Part shown: positions 1-9,267 of the stretch, piece by piece
How the letters are laid out: every line of letters starts with the position of its first letter
Numbering within the stretch: the first letter of the stretch is position 1
Assembly (NCBI GenBank): GCA_019648995.1
Contig: BLXT01002683.1
Coordinates: forward strand, 197,683-229,379
Reading direction: 5' to 3'
Source: Plakobranchus ocellatus
Taxonomy: Eukaryota; Mollusca; Gastropoda; Plakobranchidae
Length of the DNA stretch: 31,697 nt
Translations under genes and position numbers: made by a program
The notes under the pieces: model-generated
What the model saw: the letters and a program-made list of their open reading frames with translations, nothing else
Told to the model about the DNA's origin: nothing
Database searches by the model: none

Positions 1-20
1 CCCCCCCCCCCCCCCCCCCC
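1..20. repeat. Homopolymer C20 at window start
   Basis: Twenty consecutive C residues open the window and then change abruptly to ordinary sequence. This may be a real G/C tract of the kind also seen at 25519-25533 and 26850-26862, or a contig-edge artefact. From here to 790 I see no gene: only AT-rich intron and a TA microsatellite. Confidence 0.7.
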
Positions 21-404
21 TGCTCGCCAAGGGCTGAGCTTGGGTGGATGAATAGGGTATCAGATTACACTAGCTGACTAGTTGATAAAATCCACGGTCA
101 CCCTGGTTCAACCAGCCAAACTAAATATCCCACAGTAAAGAAGGTGGAAACGGCCGTGCTTAAACTATTTTATATTTCTTTCAACTAGATCTAGTTAGGA
201 CTATCTAAGTCTTACATTAAGATGGAATAAAAGGATTTTTGCATTCTTTTCTTTCCATGATATCATGAGAGAGTTATGGATCTAAATTTAGATGTAAAAG
301 TTAATTTTTATCTGCCTCTTGCGTTTGGAAAGCCAAAATGGTTACAAATTTTTTTCCTAAAAATAGCAAGTTATGATAATGTATGTTTTTGGTACGGCTG
401 ATTT

Positions 405-406
<2 letters not shown>

Positions 407-456
<50 letters not shown>
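407..456. repeat. (AT)n microsatellite
   Basis: About 25 uninterrupted AT dinucleotides inside PSME4 intronic sequence. The same dinucleotide forms the core of the foldback element near 19.05 kb. Confidence 0.95.
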
Positions 457-462
<6 letters not shown>

Positions 463-797
463 GGCTGATATAAGTTTTGAGCTTAAACTTCATTCAAATT
501 ATTTATATAACAGTGTGAGAATGAAATGCATAGTGCACCTTGTGTCATGACGAGTCTTAAAAAAAGTGTTTATCGTATGGACAATGTACTGCAACAAAAC
601 AGCTTGCCACATGATTTTGGACATAAAATGTACATGAGCTGTCATGCAAAGATTAATTCACAGATCCAAATCCCAGTACCAGCACTTAGACAGGCAGGGG
701 CTAACACCTGGAATCATGCAAATTGAAAAGCTTTTTTTTATTATTACTACCCCGGTACTACTACTATTATTAATGCAAAAATTTCTTCTTTTTCCAG

Positions 798-926
798 ATT
801 GAGAATTTGCAGAGTGAGGCAAATGATGAAGATTTGAGAGAAGATTGCAAGACAGTTCTGCTGTGTTTGTCTCGTGTCCTTGTGCCAGAGCAGTCTATAA
901 ATGTCATTCTATCAACAATAAAAGAG
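798..926 (+). CDS. PSME4: PSME4 exon (first visible), 43 codons
   Basis: The acceptor is a pyrimidine tract ending in tttccag at 791-797 and the donor is GAG|GTTAGT at 926/927. The exon is 129 bp, phase 0 at both ends, with no stop. It encodes [20 protein letters not shown] and continues to ILSTIKE, an amphipathic helical HEAT-like segment. An upstream exon is required but is not recognisable in 1-790. Confidence 0.85.
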
Positions 927-3900
927 GTTAGTGCTGCATGTCAAAGTTTGAGTTGTTTAGGGTACTGTTGAAATTGTTGGATAAGCCAAGACGTTTTTAA
1001 CCACTGGTTCTCTTGTAGCTTTCTTTGCTCTTTCTTATCTTTGTGCGATAAAGGTATCCAATAGACTCATAAAAAGAAAAGAGGCATGGATGCTAGTTTT
1101 TTACTCAGTGTGGATCCATGTTGTTTATCTTTCCAAAAATAGGATTTTTGTCCAAATTCTCTCTGAGACATTCTCTTAAATGCTCCAATCACTCCAAAAC
1201 ATAAAGAGTTTGTTTTATCTTGCAACTTTTTATTAGAATTGTACTGTTCTGGGGAAAAATCTCTTTCAGTAAAAGAAAAGGAAAACAATGCAGAGAATTT
1301 GGCAAAAGTATCTTTTGACCTTCAGCTTTCTTTCTCGTTCACTTTTTTTTTTCTTTTTTTTATTCTTGACATGTCTTTTGGATTGATTTTCTTTTCTCTT
1401 CTTTTTCAGGTATCAGGTCTTAAATCATGGCATGCTCGTGCAAACATTCTTAACTTCATGCAGCAGATGGTGTTTGGAAATTTCTTTTTGGTGCAGTCGG
1501 CCAAGCACAAACAAACAGTGCAGAGCCTTCTGCTGCACCTGCTGTGTGATGAGCAACTAGAGGTAACATTGACATTATTCAGGGATGTAAATAGCTCAGA
1601 TTTTTCTCACTACAATGCCTCTCACTAGATTCTAGTCCAGATCTCGATCCCTGACTTTTACTTTCAAATTGGAATTTATCATATCTTATCTAGATCTATA
1701 CCTAGATAGATCTAGAATTGTACATCTAAATAAAAATTGAATCTATACTAATTCTAGATCTACATTGAGATTCTAACAAGATCTAGATGCAATCTAATTC
1801 TTGATCTAGGATCCATATATGAAATCTAATTCTAGATCTAGATCTAAAAAGCAACTTTTCAAATTTCTTTTCAGTCCACCATAAGGTATGCTCAGGAGAG
1901 ATCAATTATTGAGCTGTAATATATGTTCATTTTTCGTCAAGGGGCTTCGCCTCCCTAGACCCCACCAGGGCCTATGCCGCCCCTGGACCCAGGCAATTGA
2001 TGTTCAGAGAATTTTCGAAAATGTCATTTACATCCCTGATTATTAGCTACTTTGTAAAGCATTGACTTCAATTTCAGGTCATTTTTATGCTCTGTTCTAG
2101 TCCTCATATTTTTACTAATTTGGTTTTAATTCATCGTAAGATCCTTAAACTTGTAAAGTCCACAGTATTTATGGGGGCATAGGTGGCACTATGGCTATAA
2201 AACTTGTCCTGAGATTTGCAGAGACCTCTCTGTTGCAGGTTTGAGTCCAAATTCAGTACTAAAGCCCTGGTCTGATGAGTGCTTGATAGCCTGAGATCAC
2301 CTTGTTGTAAATGAGTGATCCATTCAAAACTATTGGCTCTAGGTTTCATTGAGACTGCTACTCTTTTGACAACCCACATCTAAAGTACTGATAATTTACT
2401 TTGTGGATTCCTTACATGTAGTTATTGCTCTGGATGTCAAAGAAATACCGTTATCCTACCCAATCTTTTTTTTTTTATAACCCATCCATTTAATTTAAAA
2501 AATGTTTACAAGCCTAATGATATCTGTTATTCAAAAATGTATTTGTCAATAAGAATTTGAATAGAGTGTAGTGAGCGTAAAGCAGACATGCCTACATTAT
2601 CACAAAATCGTGAATTTTACAGATTTGTGGTTGGTCATACTCTCAGAAATAAACCTAGTCTAGATTTAGCAGCGCTTCTCTGCATAAACAACGCGAGAAT
2701 ATTAAAGGACTTAGAGAAAAAAAAATAACGGCGCTAACACTGCAACAAAGTTTTCAAACTTATTAAATGCACGGCACTCTTTGCTAGACCATAAGGGGGC
2801 GTCGGTAGCACAGTGGCTTTCGAGTCTGCCCTGAGATCTGCAGGGATCCTTCTGTCGCGGTTTCGAGCCCCGCTACTGGCGCCCTGGCCTGACAGAGGGC
2901 CTGAAAGCCTGAGATCACCTTGTTGTGGACTGGCTATATACAAAAAAACTCAAACTTGCTAGACCATAACGCCGAGCATGCATCTTGCAGACTGAAGAGG
3001 GGTTGGGGTGGTTTGGGGCAAACCTATCGGTGCAGTGCATCTATGGATGAACATCGTGGTGAGGCCTACTATCACTGACTGTCGCCGCATTGATGGCCGG
3101 TCGTTCACACTGTGACGTCACTCTCCTGGACTAGGGTTTTTTTTCAACCGACATATCTTTGCGAGGAAAGCCAATACGAAAATTCTGACGGCAAATTTGA
3201 AATCAGCGACCTCGATTCAAGGAAACCATTGTGGCAGAATTTCAATTTAAATAAAAATAAAGAGTTTTGGGATAATTTTTCCGTTTTAAATCTGTCAACT
3301 GTACTATTGTAAGTCAATGGTTTATTCGAGCTTAATTATCTAGACTTCGAGACTAACTATACGCGTCTTGTTTCGAGAGAAGTTATAAACCCAGTATTGA
3401 ACTTGGGCTCGGTTCGAGACTGTCTGATCGATGCTAAGCTCTTGCCATTGCCAGTCCCATGATATAATACTATCACAGAACTTAATTTAATACAATCAGG
3501 CCTGCGTATCTTGGACAAGTCTACGTCTCTTCAAAATGACCGAAAAGAAATTGCTCTACAACGCTAAAGACGACAGCTTTGTATTCGAAAACAATGCATC
3601 AAGGCATTCCGCATTTTAGAGATAGAATGGGGAAATGTTTAATGGAACTTTCTGTTTAAGAAACGTTAATGAAATTGAATTCCATTGGTAACATTGAAAT
3701 AAGTGAACGAAAGTTAAGCAAGACAGAAGCTAAATGTTAAGCAGTTGGCTTAGTGTTAGTGCCGATTTAGACAGGAACTGATATCCTCTACACTCTCCCC
3801 CGTCCTAAAGGTACACCACTATGATTGATTGGAACTTAGTTGAATTGAGTTTTTATTTTTTTTTTTTTTTGTATAATCAGTGTCTGTTCCCGTCACATTT

Positions 3901-6900
3901 ACGTTTGTTCCGCATTTTTGCCCTTGATATTCCTCAAAAAAATTTTCAAGGGTAGGCATGTCTGGTAAAGCTTTTGTTTAAAAAAATCATTTAGCAAGCT
4001 GAGAGAAGAGGAAATTAGGAAAATTAATTCAACCTCAAAATAAAAGAAATTTTGATGTTAACAATTTTTATTTATTTATACATGGAGACATCATTGAATC
4101 TGGCCTGGCGGTTTTTTACAACCCTTGCAGCCGCAACGCGTTCACGAAAAAAAGGCAAAATTTCCTGTTTTGCATTGCAACCGCAAAATTTGCTGATTTT
4201 TGCAATTTTGTGCAAAATTTGATGATATTCCAAAAAGAAAGAAAAAAAAAATTAAACACGTGTGGTCACCAACAATAAAGTTTAACCGTTTCGTTGAGTT
4301 TCCAATTTCAGTTTTAGTTTATGAAATAAACCTAGCCTCTGCCTCATAACGGAAGAATATTAGGGGACTTATTAAAAAAAAAAAATAACGGCGCTAATAC
4401 TGCAACAAACTTTTCAAACATTATTATTACATGCATGGTGCTCTTGGCTAGGCCCTTTTTCCCACACACACACAAAAAGCACCCCCAGTCGCCTTGCTGA
4501 CCGAAGAAGGGTTGGGGTGGTTGGGGCAAACCTATCGGTGCAGTACATAGAGGAACATCATGGTGAGGCCTACCATCACTGAATAATGATGGGTTGACAG
4601 TCGGTCATTCGCACTGTGACGTCACTCACATGGAGTAGGGGTTTTTTTTCTACAGACATATCTTTAAGAGGAAAGCAAATACGAAAATTCTGACGGCAAA
4701 TTTGAAATCTGCGACCTCGATTTAGGCGACTCATCGCGGCAGAATTTCAATTTTGATAGAAATGAACAATTTTGGGAAATTTTTTTATTTTTTAAATCTG
4801 TCAAACCAATGGTTTGGTTAAACTGAATTAATTATATAGACTTCGAGACTAACTATACGCGCATTCTGGAGAGGTTTATTATATACTAGATCTAGCGCTT
4901 TGCACTTCCAATGTAAACCCAACATTGAACTTCTAGGCTCTCCATGTGACTGTCTTATTTACGCTAGGCTCTAGCCATTGCCTGTCCTGTAATAATTATG
5001 AACTACCTATCGATTTAGAATTTGATAAACCATCAGGCCTGCCTATCTTTGGTGAATCTATGTCTCTTCAAAGTGACCAAAATGAATTTTGCTCTACACC
5101 GAAGCTCCAATCCGCAAAAGACGCCAGCATCTTATTGGAAAAGAATGCATCGAGGCATTCCGCGTTAAAGGGATAGAATAGTGAATTGTTTAATGGAATT
5201 TTCGATTTGAGAAAAGTTAATAAAATTGAATTCTAATGGTAACAATGAAATCAGTGACCCAAATTAAAACAAGTCTTTGCAGTACGAGTAGAATGAACAT
5301 TTTAAGGATACATTTTCTTTTCATAATGTCGTTAATCTAGGGCCGATTTGCTCAACGTTAAGGTATACACATAGGGATTTTTGCATGGAGGCTATAAAAT
5401 GTTAAGCACGGTTTCTTACTAAAATCTTAGTGTTTGCGCGAATTTAGACAGGAACTGATATATGATATCCTCTACACTCTCCTCCATCCTAAAGGTACAC
5501 CTCCATTATTAATTGGAACTTAGTTATATTAAGTCCTTTATGTTTTTTTTTTTTGTTTTTTTTTGTCAATCAGCATCAGTTCCCGTCATATTCAGGTTTG
5601 TTCTGCATTTTTATCTAATGTTCTGCATTTTTGCCCTTGATGTTCCTCAAAAATTTTTTCAAGGGTAGGCATGTCTGGGTAAACAAGAGTAAAGACATCT
5701 TCGATTCAACATTAGGCCTAGAGACTAGAATCTACCGTGAAGGAAATGGACACGTTTGTTGTCAAAGCGAGAGACCAGAAGGCAAATGAAAAATCCATAT
5801 GTGGCACGAAGACGACGGTGATGGAAGGGCATGCACAATTTCCTAAAGAAATGCATGTATGAGGGCGAAAACTGTTTTGCGTTACTTATAATTTAGCTCT
5901 TCACCAAACGCGGAAGTCAAGTGTGTCCTCGTATTTGGGCTCCGGAAAGCATAAATTGAAAAGGGAGCTGGCAGAAAAATCAAGCCAACCTGCAAAAAAA
6001 AAAAAGCTTGTATTAACAGTTTTTGAGAAGTGTTTCCTCAACCATTGCCAACCAAGATAATTAGATCTAGTTAGATTTTAGGTCTAAACCTAAAGAAAAA
6101 TCCTAAAGGGAAGAGATGATGATAGCTCTAGAATAAATGTCTAGATAGGGTTACAGCCACCAAAACGTTTTTTTTTTCTTTTCTTTTTGGGAGGACTTCT
6201 ATGTTGATGGACTTACCATTGCATTTTATTTCTAAAGCTAGGCGCTACAGTGGTCTAGTGGTATGGTGCTCGCTACTGTTTGAGCAAGCGTAGTTCGATC
6301 CCCATCAGTGGGGGATTATTTGCACAGCCTAGCCCACCCCAGGCAGAGGGGTTAGAGATTTACTCTCGACACTTCGGAATTTGAGAGTATTCATTAAGTC
6401 TGATACCATCACCAGATTGGTGGGGGAACGCACTCTTCTGTAAGGAGTCACTAAGGCAGTCAGTCCCTAGTTTAATAGGTTGACTCCACCCAAGCTGTAA
6501 TATAGATGGCCATGGTGCCTCCTCCAAACAAGTTGTGTGGCATTCCTGGATTGGGATTGGTGCCAGATCAGGAGATCAGACGTTACAAGTTACATCCAAA
6601 ACCTGGATCCAGCTGCTTTGGAGTCCTCACCCACAGAGGCCATCAACATAGAACATTTTTTGGGACTCTGCTTTTGCGGCAGTTCCAAATCTTGTTGGTG
6701 CACAAGGCGTTATATTTATGCCACAGTTAGCTCTGCCAATGCTTGAGAGGAGCTTTTCGCTGTACAATACTGTGTTGTCTGAGGAACGAGAATTTGGTTG
6801 CAAAATTGGGACTCTTTTTTGCAAAAAATTGCCATGCCAGTTGAATCTAGTTTTCTAAGTTAAGAGTGGAAGAAATAATATAACTAATAGAACGAAAGTG

Positions 6901-9267
6901 AGCAATAACATGACAATTTTTTTTTCCAATTAGTATATCTTTTAAATGTTTCTCCTCTGATATTTTTACAGTGGAATACGTTTAAACGAAATTCTAGAGA
7001 GTATGATTTCTATTTTGGTTTAAACCTGTTGTGGTTTAAGCATAGGGCATTAAATAAGTAAGATTAATAAAAGAGAGTAACCAGCTTTTGAAATATTAAG
7101 TTAAACCAATCTCACCCATGGTCACATCACAATGTGAATGAACATGCCTATCCACGAATCTTTCTCTCTTTCTTATCCATCTCTCTATCTTCTTCTGTTT
7201 CCTTTCCAGTTAAGAGGTTCTTGCGCCTGTTATCGATTTAGAATATTAAATAGAACTTTCACAATTTCATCATCGCCTAAGTAAGTTTTCCGGCCCTGAA
7301 GTTCTCTACTTTTACAACTTAATAATCGCCTAAGTTTTCCATTACCGAAGTTCTCAACAAGAAAGATGCCTTTATTACCTGCTGTGATGCAACAGTATTT
7401 GCTAAGCTTTGCGCTGACAGGACCTAGACATGTAGGGAGTGTCTGGCACGGTCCAGCTGCATAACTGAGTGGTGGAAGAGAAGGTGTGGGCGGGTGTGTG
7501 CAGTAGACCTAGACCTAGCCAGACATGGGGCCTGGCCATCTGTAGTGGATAGTTTTTATTTCGCTTTAGCGATAGTGAGGCAGCCAACACTTTTGGTTTA
7601 CCGCATGTTTAATAAGAAAGAATAAGAGAATAAACGGGAAGCTCTTCAATTTTTTTTAGGTTTAGCCGTTTTTGGTTTAGGTGTGGTCTATTGTACTTTC
7701 TTTTGATCAGATCCTTTTTATTCACATTCAGTGAAAATATATACAGATTTTGCATCCTTGTTTAATATAAAATCTCTAAAAAATATTTTGATATTTGTGC
7801 CATGAAGAAAACATTGAATCATAACTGTTAATCAAATGTAGAGGAAAAATCTTAATATAGGTTGATCAATACTGTAATGTAGATTCAGTGTTCACCAGGT
7901 ACACCAAAAAATCCATGTCTTTATTTAGGCATGCCGGAGGTAGGTTTAGCTAGATCAACATTTCTTGATATTCTGTTATTTACCCATGCTTTCAATTCTT
8001 TTTATGATCTATTAATATCTGCTCACATTTGTGTGCAAGGTTCGTGAGATGGCAGCTGTCACCCTTAGTGGTATGATCCATTGCAGCTATGTGGAGCTGA
8101 ACAAAGACATGTTGGTGAGAAGTTTTCCTTCTACGTAACATTACTTAGTGAATTTAGCATGTTTGAATTTTCATGCAACAAATTGAGTATCCTCAAGAAG
8201 TTTTCCGATTCTTGACCATAAAATATGCCAGCAAATCAGTCACGAGTCAACTGTAGGAAATATTGAGATATGAACATGGTGTATGAGCTGGTGATTTGGA
8301 CTTAATTAGAGAAAAAAAAAATTTGTGTCTTGATTCCTATTCTGTCAGAAGATAGGCTTGTTTTAAGATTATAGTTTTATGGCATATTTTCAGTCTAATT
8401 TTTTTTCTTTTTTTAATGCCCCAGTGCAAAAGTATACAGAGATTATAGAAATTGATCTACTCTGGTTGTCTCTGTTTATCCAAATAACCAATTGTGCAGA
8501 TCTTGGGATGTACAGGTTTATGTTGTTTTTTATCATCATGTTTTTTTTCCTTTTTTTTTCCAATTCGGATGCATTCTTCAGGACCATTTTGAAAGACTGA
8601 GGAGCACCAAGGTAAAGAAAATCCACAAGTCAGGTGACTCTGATCCAAACTGCACATCATCATCATCTTTAGTAGATGCTGCTTCAGCAGGGAGCAATAT
8701 TCCACTCCAGCGGCTGATCCAGCGCCATGCAGGAGTGCTGGGTCTCAGTGCATGCATTCAGGCATATCCATATGATGTGCCCGACTTTATACCTCAGGTT
8801 CTTGTGGACCTTAGTGTTCATGTCAATGATCCACAGCCTATTGGGGTAAGCCTTATAAATAAAGTTTTGTTAGATTTTTGGATAAGAAAAGAAATTTAAA
8901 AAGGAAGAAAAAGAAGTGTAGTTTATCTGCTTTTTGAAAATTCTGTACATTTTATTAAGTCAGGTTTAACAATAGCGTATGTGCCATATCATGTGATACA
9001 TTTATAGAATAGAAATTGGACTTTTTATTAAATATATTTATTTTTATATTTATTTAATATACATAAATATATATCTTGAAAAAAATTTTTTTTTAAATTC
9101 TTCGTTTTTTTTTTTTGTTTTTTTTTCATCAGACAACTGTTACCAAGACTCTAAGTGACTTCCGTCGCACCCACCATGATAACTGGCATGACCATAAAAG
9201 AATGTTCACTGATGACCAACTGATTACCCTTACAGAAGTCCTTGTCTCACCAAACTACTATGCCTAA
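798..9267 (+). CDS. PSME4: PSME4 (proteasome activator PA200/BLM10), C-terminal part, five exons
   Basis: Joining 798-926, 1410-1562, 8040-8114, 8582-8845 and 9133-9267 gives 251 residues and a stop. All junctions are AG/GT and all introns are phase 0. The product matches, from memory, the end of animal PSME4: [50 protein letters not shown] and a final SPNYYA. PA200 is a HEAT-repeat solenoid of about 1,800 residues that caps the 20S proteasome in the nucleus and promotes ATP- and ubiquitin-independent degradation, including of acetylated histones. The last Tyr-Tyr-Ala is the HbYX-type tail that inserts into an alpha-ring pocket. The visible part is roughly the last seventh of the protein and should include much of the bromodomain-like region and the C-terminal Pfam family DUF3437. 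Upstream exons lie outside the window. Confidence 0.95.
1410..1562 (+). CDS. PSME4: PSME4 exon, 51 codons
   Basis: The acceptor is ctttttcag at 1401-1409 after a long T/C tract and the donor is GAG|GTAACA at 1562/1563. The 153-bp exon starts [20 protein letters not shown] and ends LLCDEQLE. The next exon begins VREMAA, so the spliced product reads DEQLE-VREMAA, the arrangement I recall in vertebrate PSME4. A longer open frame runs through here (1239-1628), but only this part is bounded by splice sites. Confidence 0.93.
1680..1850. repeat. CTAGAT/AGATCT-rich cluster
   Basis: Repeated, imperfect tctagatctaga words, densest at 1829-1850. Comparable clusters recur at 24170-24300, 24473-24590, 24890-24920, 26343-26425 and 28070-28430, so this is a dispersed simple-sequence family rather than one locus. 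Confidence 0.75.
1936..1997. repeat. GC-rich repeat relic
   Basis: A sharply GC-rich patch (ggggcttcgcctccctagac, then ccaccagggcctatgccgcc) set in AT-rich intron. Patches of this style often mark the ends of decayed transposons. I could not find a partner inverted repeat or target duplication, so it is unclassified. Confidence 0.35.
2173..2340 (+). mobile_element. tRNA-derived SINE, family A, old copy
   Basis: Aligns by eye along most of its length with the SINE at 2795-2955: gggggc start, a ggtttgagtcc box-B-like site (2238-2248, one mismatch to the consensus GGTTCGANTCC) and the shared 3' block agcctgagatcaccttgtt. The A box is degenerate and no target duplication is visible, which fits an older insertion. 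The 3' limit is approximate. Confidence 0.7.
2577..3970. mobile_element. Non-autonomous TIR DNA transposon, copy 1, with 6-bp target duplication
   Basis: The 13-bp terminal repeats are perfect inverted matches: cagacatgcctac at 2583-2595 and gtaggcatgtctg at 3952-3964. They are flanked directly by GTAAAG on both sides (2577-2582 and 3965-3970), a 6-bp target-site duplication. The body is about 1.38 kb including a nested SINE at 2795-2955, or about 1.2 kb without it. No transposase is readable; short open frames such as 3112-3312 are not conserved in copy 2. The superfamily is not assigned. Confidence 0.8.
2781..2969 (+). mobile_element. tRNA-derived SINE, family A, with perfect 14-bp target duplications
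   Basis: The SINE body (2795-2955) is bounded by TTGCTAGACCATAA at 2781-2794 and 2956-2969. It has a canonical tRNA A box, tagcacagtgg (2806-2816), a B-box-like ggtttcgagcccc (2859-2871), the shared 3' block agcctgagatcacc and an A-rich tail. The related TIR element at 4323-5677 lacks it at the corresponding position (near 4440-4455), which confirms insertion into a pre-existing transposon. It presumably relies on a LINE for mobility. Confidence 0.88.
4323..5677. mobile_element. Non-autonomous TIR DNA transposon, copy 2, left end decayed
   Basis: Co-linear with copy 1 from gaaataaacctag (4323) to the right terminal repeat gtaggcatgtctg (5665-5677). Shared blocks include taacggcgctaa, ggttggggtggtt, gacctcgatt and gatttagacaggaactgata. 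Numerous substitutions and indels separate the copies. The left terminal repeat is not recognisable, so the 5' limit is only where similarity starts. An open frame at 4946-5176 is disrupted in copy 1 and is not treated as a gene. Confidence 0.75.
5746..6060 (+). pseudogene. hAT-family transposase N-terminus, CGGBP1-like BED zinc finger, broken
   Basis: One 105-codon frame from ATG 5746 to TAA 6058, interrupted by a single TGA at 5860-5862. It starts [17 protein letters not shown]. After the stop it reads [20 protein letters not shown], then [20 protein letters not shown] and PAKKKK. This follows the pattern of CGGBP1 and related hAT BED fingers: F-C-x2-C, an N-x-x-L-x-H-x-x-R-K-S helix, H-L-x-S-x-x-H, then a lysine-rich tail. 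Two putative ligand positions, the second Cys and the first His, are Tyr here; each differs by one transition. Family assignment is from memory of CGGBP1; decay is seen directly. Confidence 0.72.
6241..6510 (+). mobile_element. tRNA-derived SINE, family B
   Basis: A tRNA-like head (6241-6314) has an A box tggtctagtgg (6251-6261) and a B box agttcgatccc (6292-6302) at normal tRNA spacing. A tRNA-unrelated body follows, running to about 6510. The sequence differs from family A. I found no convincing target duplication, so the 3' limit is approximate. It lies between the two recognisable ends of the hAT transposase relic, which suggests insertion into that element. It is unlikely to be a functional tRNA because the acceptor stem does not close. 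Confidence 0.65.
6537..6858 (+). pseudogene. hAT transposase C-terminal dimerisation (hATC) region, frameshifted
   Basis: Combining frames gives [18 protein letters not shown], then [20 protein letters not shown], then VSSANA and [16 protein letters not shown]. The Ser-Ser-Ala-x-x-Glu-Arg-x-Phe-Ser signature is the hallmark of the hATC domain. Apparent breaks are an extra T in the T run near 6655-6660, two extra bases before GTTAGC near 6722-6728 and an extra T at about 6744. Same strand as the BED finger at 5746-6060, so both probably derive from one element whose catalytic middle is deleted or replaced. TAA at 6856-6858. Confidence 0.7.
7275..7360. repeat. Short tandem duplication
   Basis: Two adjacent imperfect copies of a unit that reads atcgcctaag, ttttcc and gaagttctc, about 60 bp apart. 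There is no coding signal. The surrounding 6860-8030 contains nothing else I can name. Confidence 0.45.
8040..8114 (+). CDS. PSME4: PSME4 exon, 25 codons
   Basis: The acceptor is gtgtgcaag at 8031-8039 (a weak pyrimidine tract) and the donor is TTG|GTGAGA at 8114/8115. It encodes [11 protein letters not shown] then [25 protein letters not shown] is nearly identical to my recollection of the vertebrate protein, which fixes the frame in an exon too short to stand out as an open frame. Confidence 0.93.
8582..8845 (+). CDS. PSME4: PSME4 exon, 88 codons, with Ser-rich loop
   Basis: The acceptor is gcattcttcag ending at 8581 and the donor is GGG|GTAAGC at 8845/8846. The exon begins [18 protein letters not shown], passes through a polar serine-rich stretch ([18 protein letters not shown]) and then resumes strong conservation with [20 protein letters not shown] and [20 protein letters not shown]. 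The polar stretch corresponds to the basic, variable loop of the vertebrate protein and is probably a disordered surface loop. Phase 0 at both ends. Confidence 0.95.
9133..9267 (+). CDS. PSME4: PSME4 last coding exon, proteasome-docking C-terminus
   Basis: The acceptor catcag ends at 9132 after a long run of T. The 44 residues include [19 protein letters not shown] and the terminal SPNYYA, followed by TAA at 9265-9267. The Arg-Arg-Thr-His-His-Asp-Asn-Trp block is essentially invariant among the animal PA200 proteins I recall. The C-terminal Tyr-Tyr-Ala is the activator tail that contacts the 20S alpha ring. Confidence 0.96.
   Translation, partial: TTVTKTLSDFRRTHHDNWHDHKRMFTDDQLITLTEVLVSPNYYA

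Larger units (their letters stand above)
1563..8039 (+). other. PSME4 intron, 6.5 kb, transposon nest
   Basis: GT at 1563 and AG at 8038-8039 bound the intron. It is far longer than the neighbouring introns (483, 467 and 287 bp). Most of the excess is accounted for by CTAGAT-rich sequence (1680-1850), a GC-rich relic (1936-1997), two SINE types, two copies of a TIR element and a broken hAT transposase, each listed separately. The stretch 6860-8030 is AT-rich with no recognised element apart from a short tandem duplication near 7275-7360. Confidence 0.85.

Noticed and set aside
526..726. 66-residue + strand frame upstream of the first visible PSME4 exon
   Set aside because: No splice sites tie it to PSME4 and it does not resemble the PA200 sequence I recall.
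3112..3312. 66-residue + strand frame in TIR element copy 1
   Set aside because: The corresponding region of copy 2 has stops and frameshifts, so it is not a conserved gene of the element.
4946..5176. 76-residue + strand frame in TIR element copy 2
   Set aside because: Looks coding-like, but the aligned part of copy 1 is interrupted; most likely a chance open frame or ancient fragment.
6241..6314. Functional tRNA gene
   Set aside because: A and B boxes are present but the acceptor stem does not close and a long SINE-like body follows.
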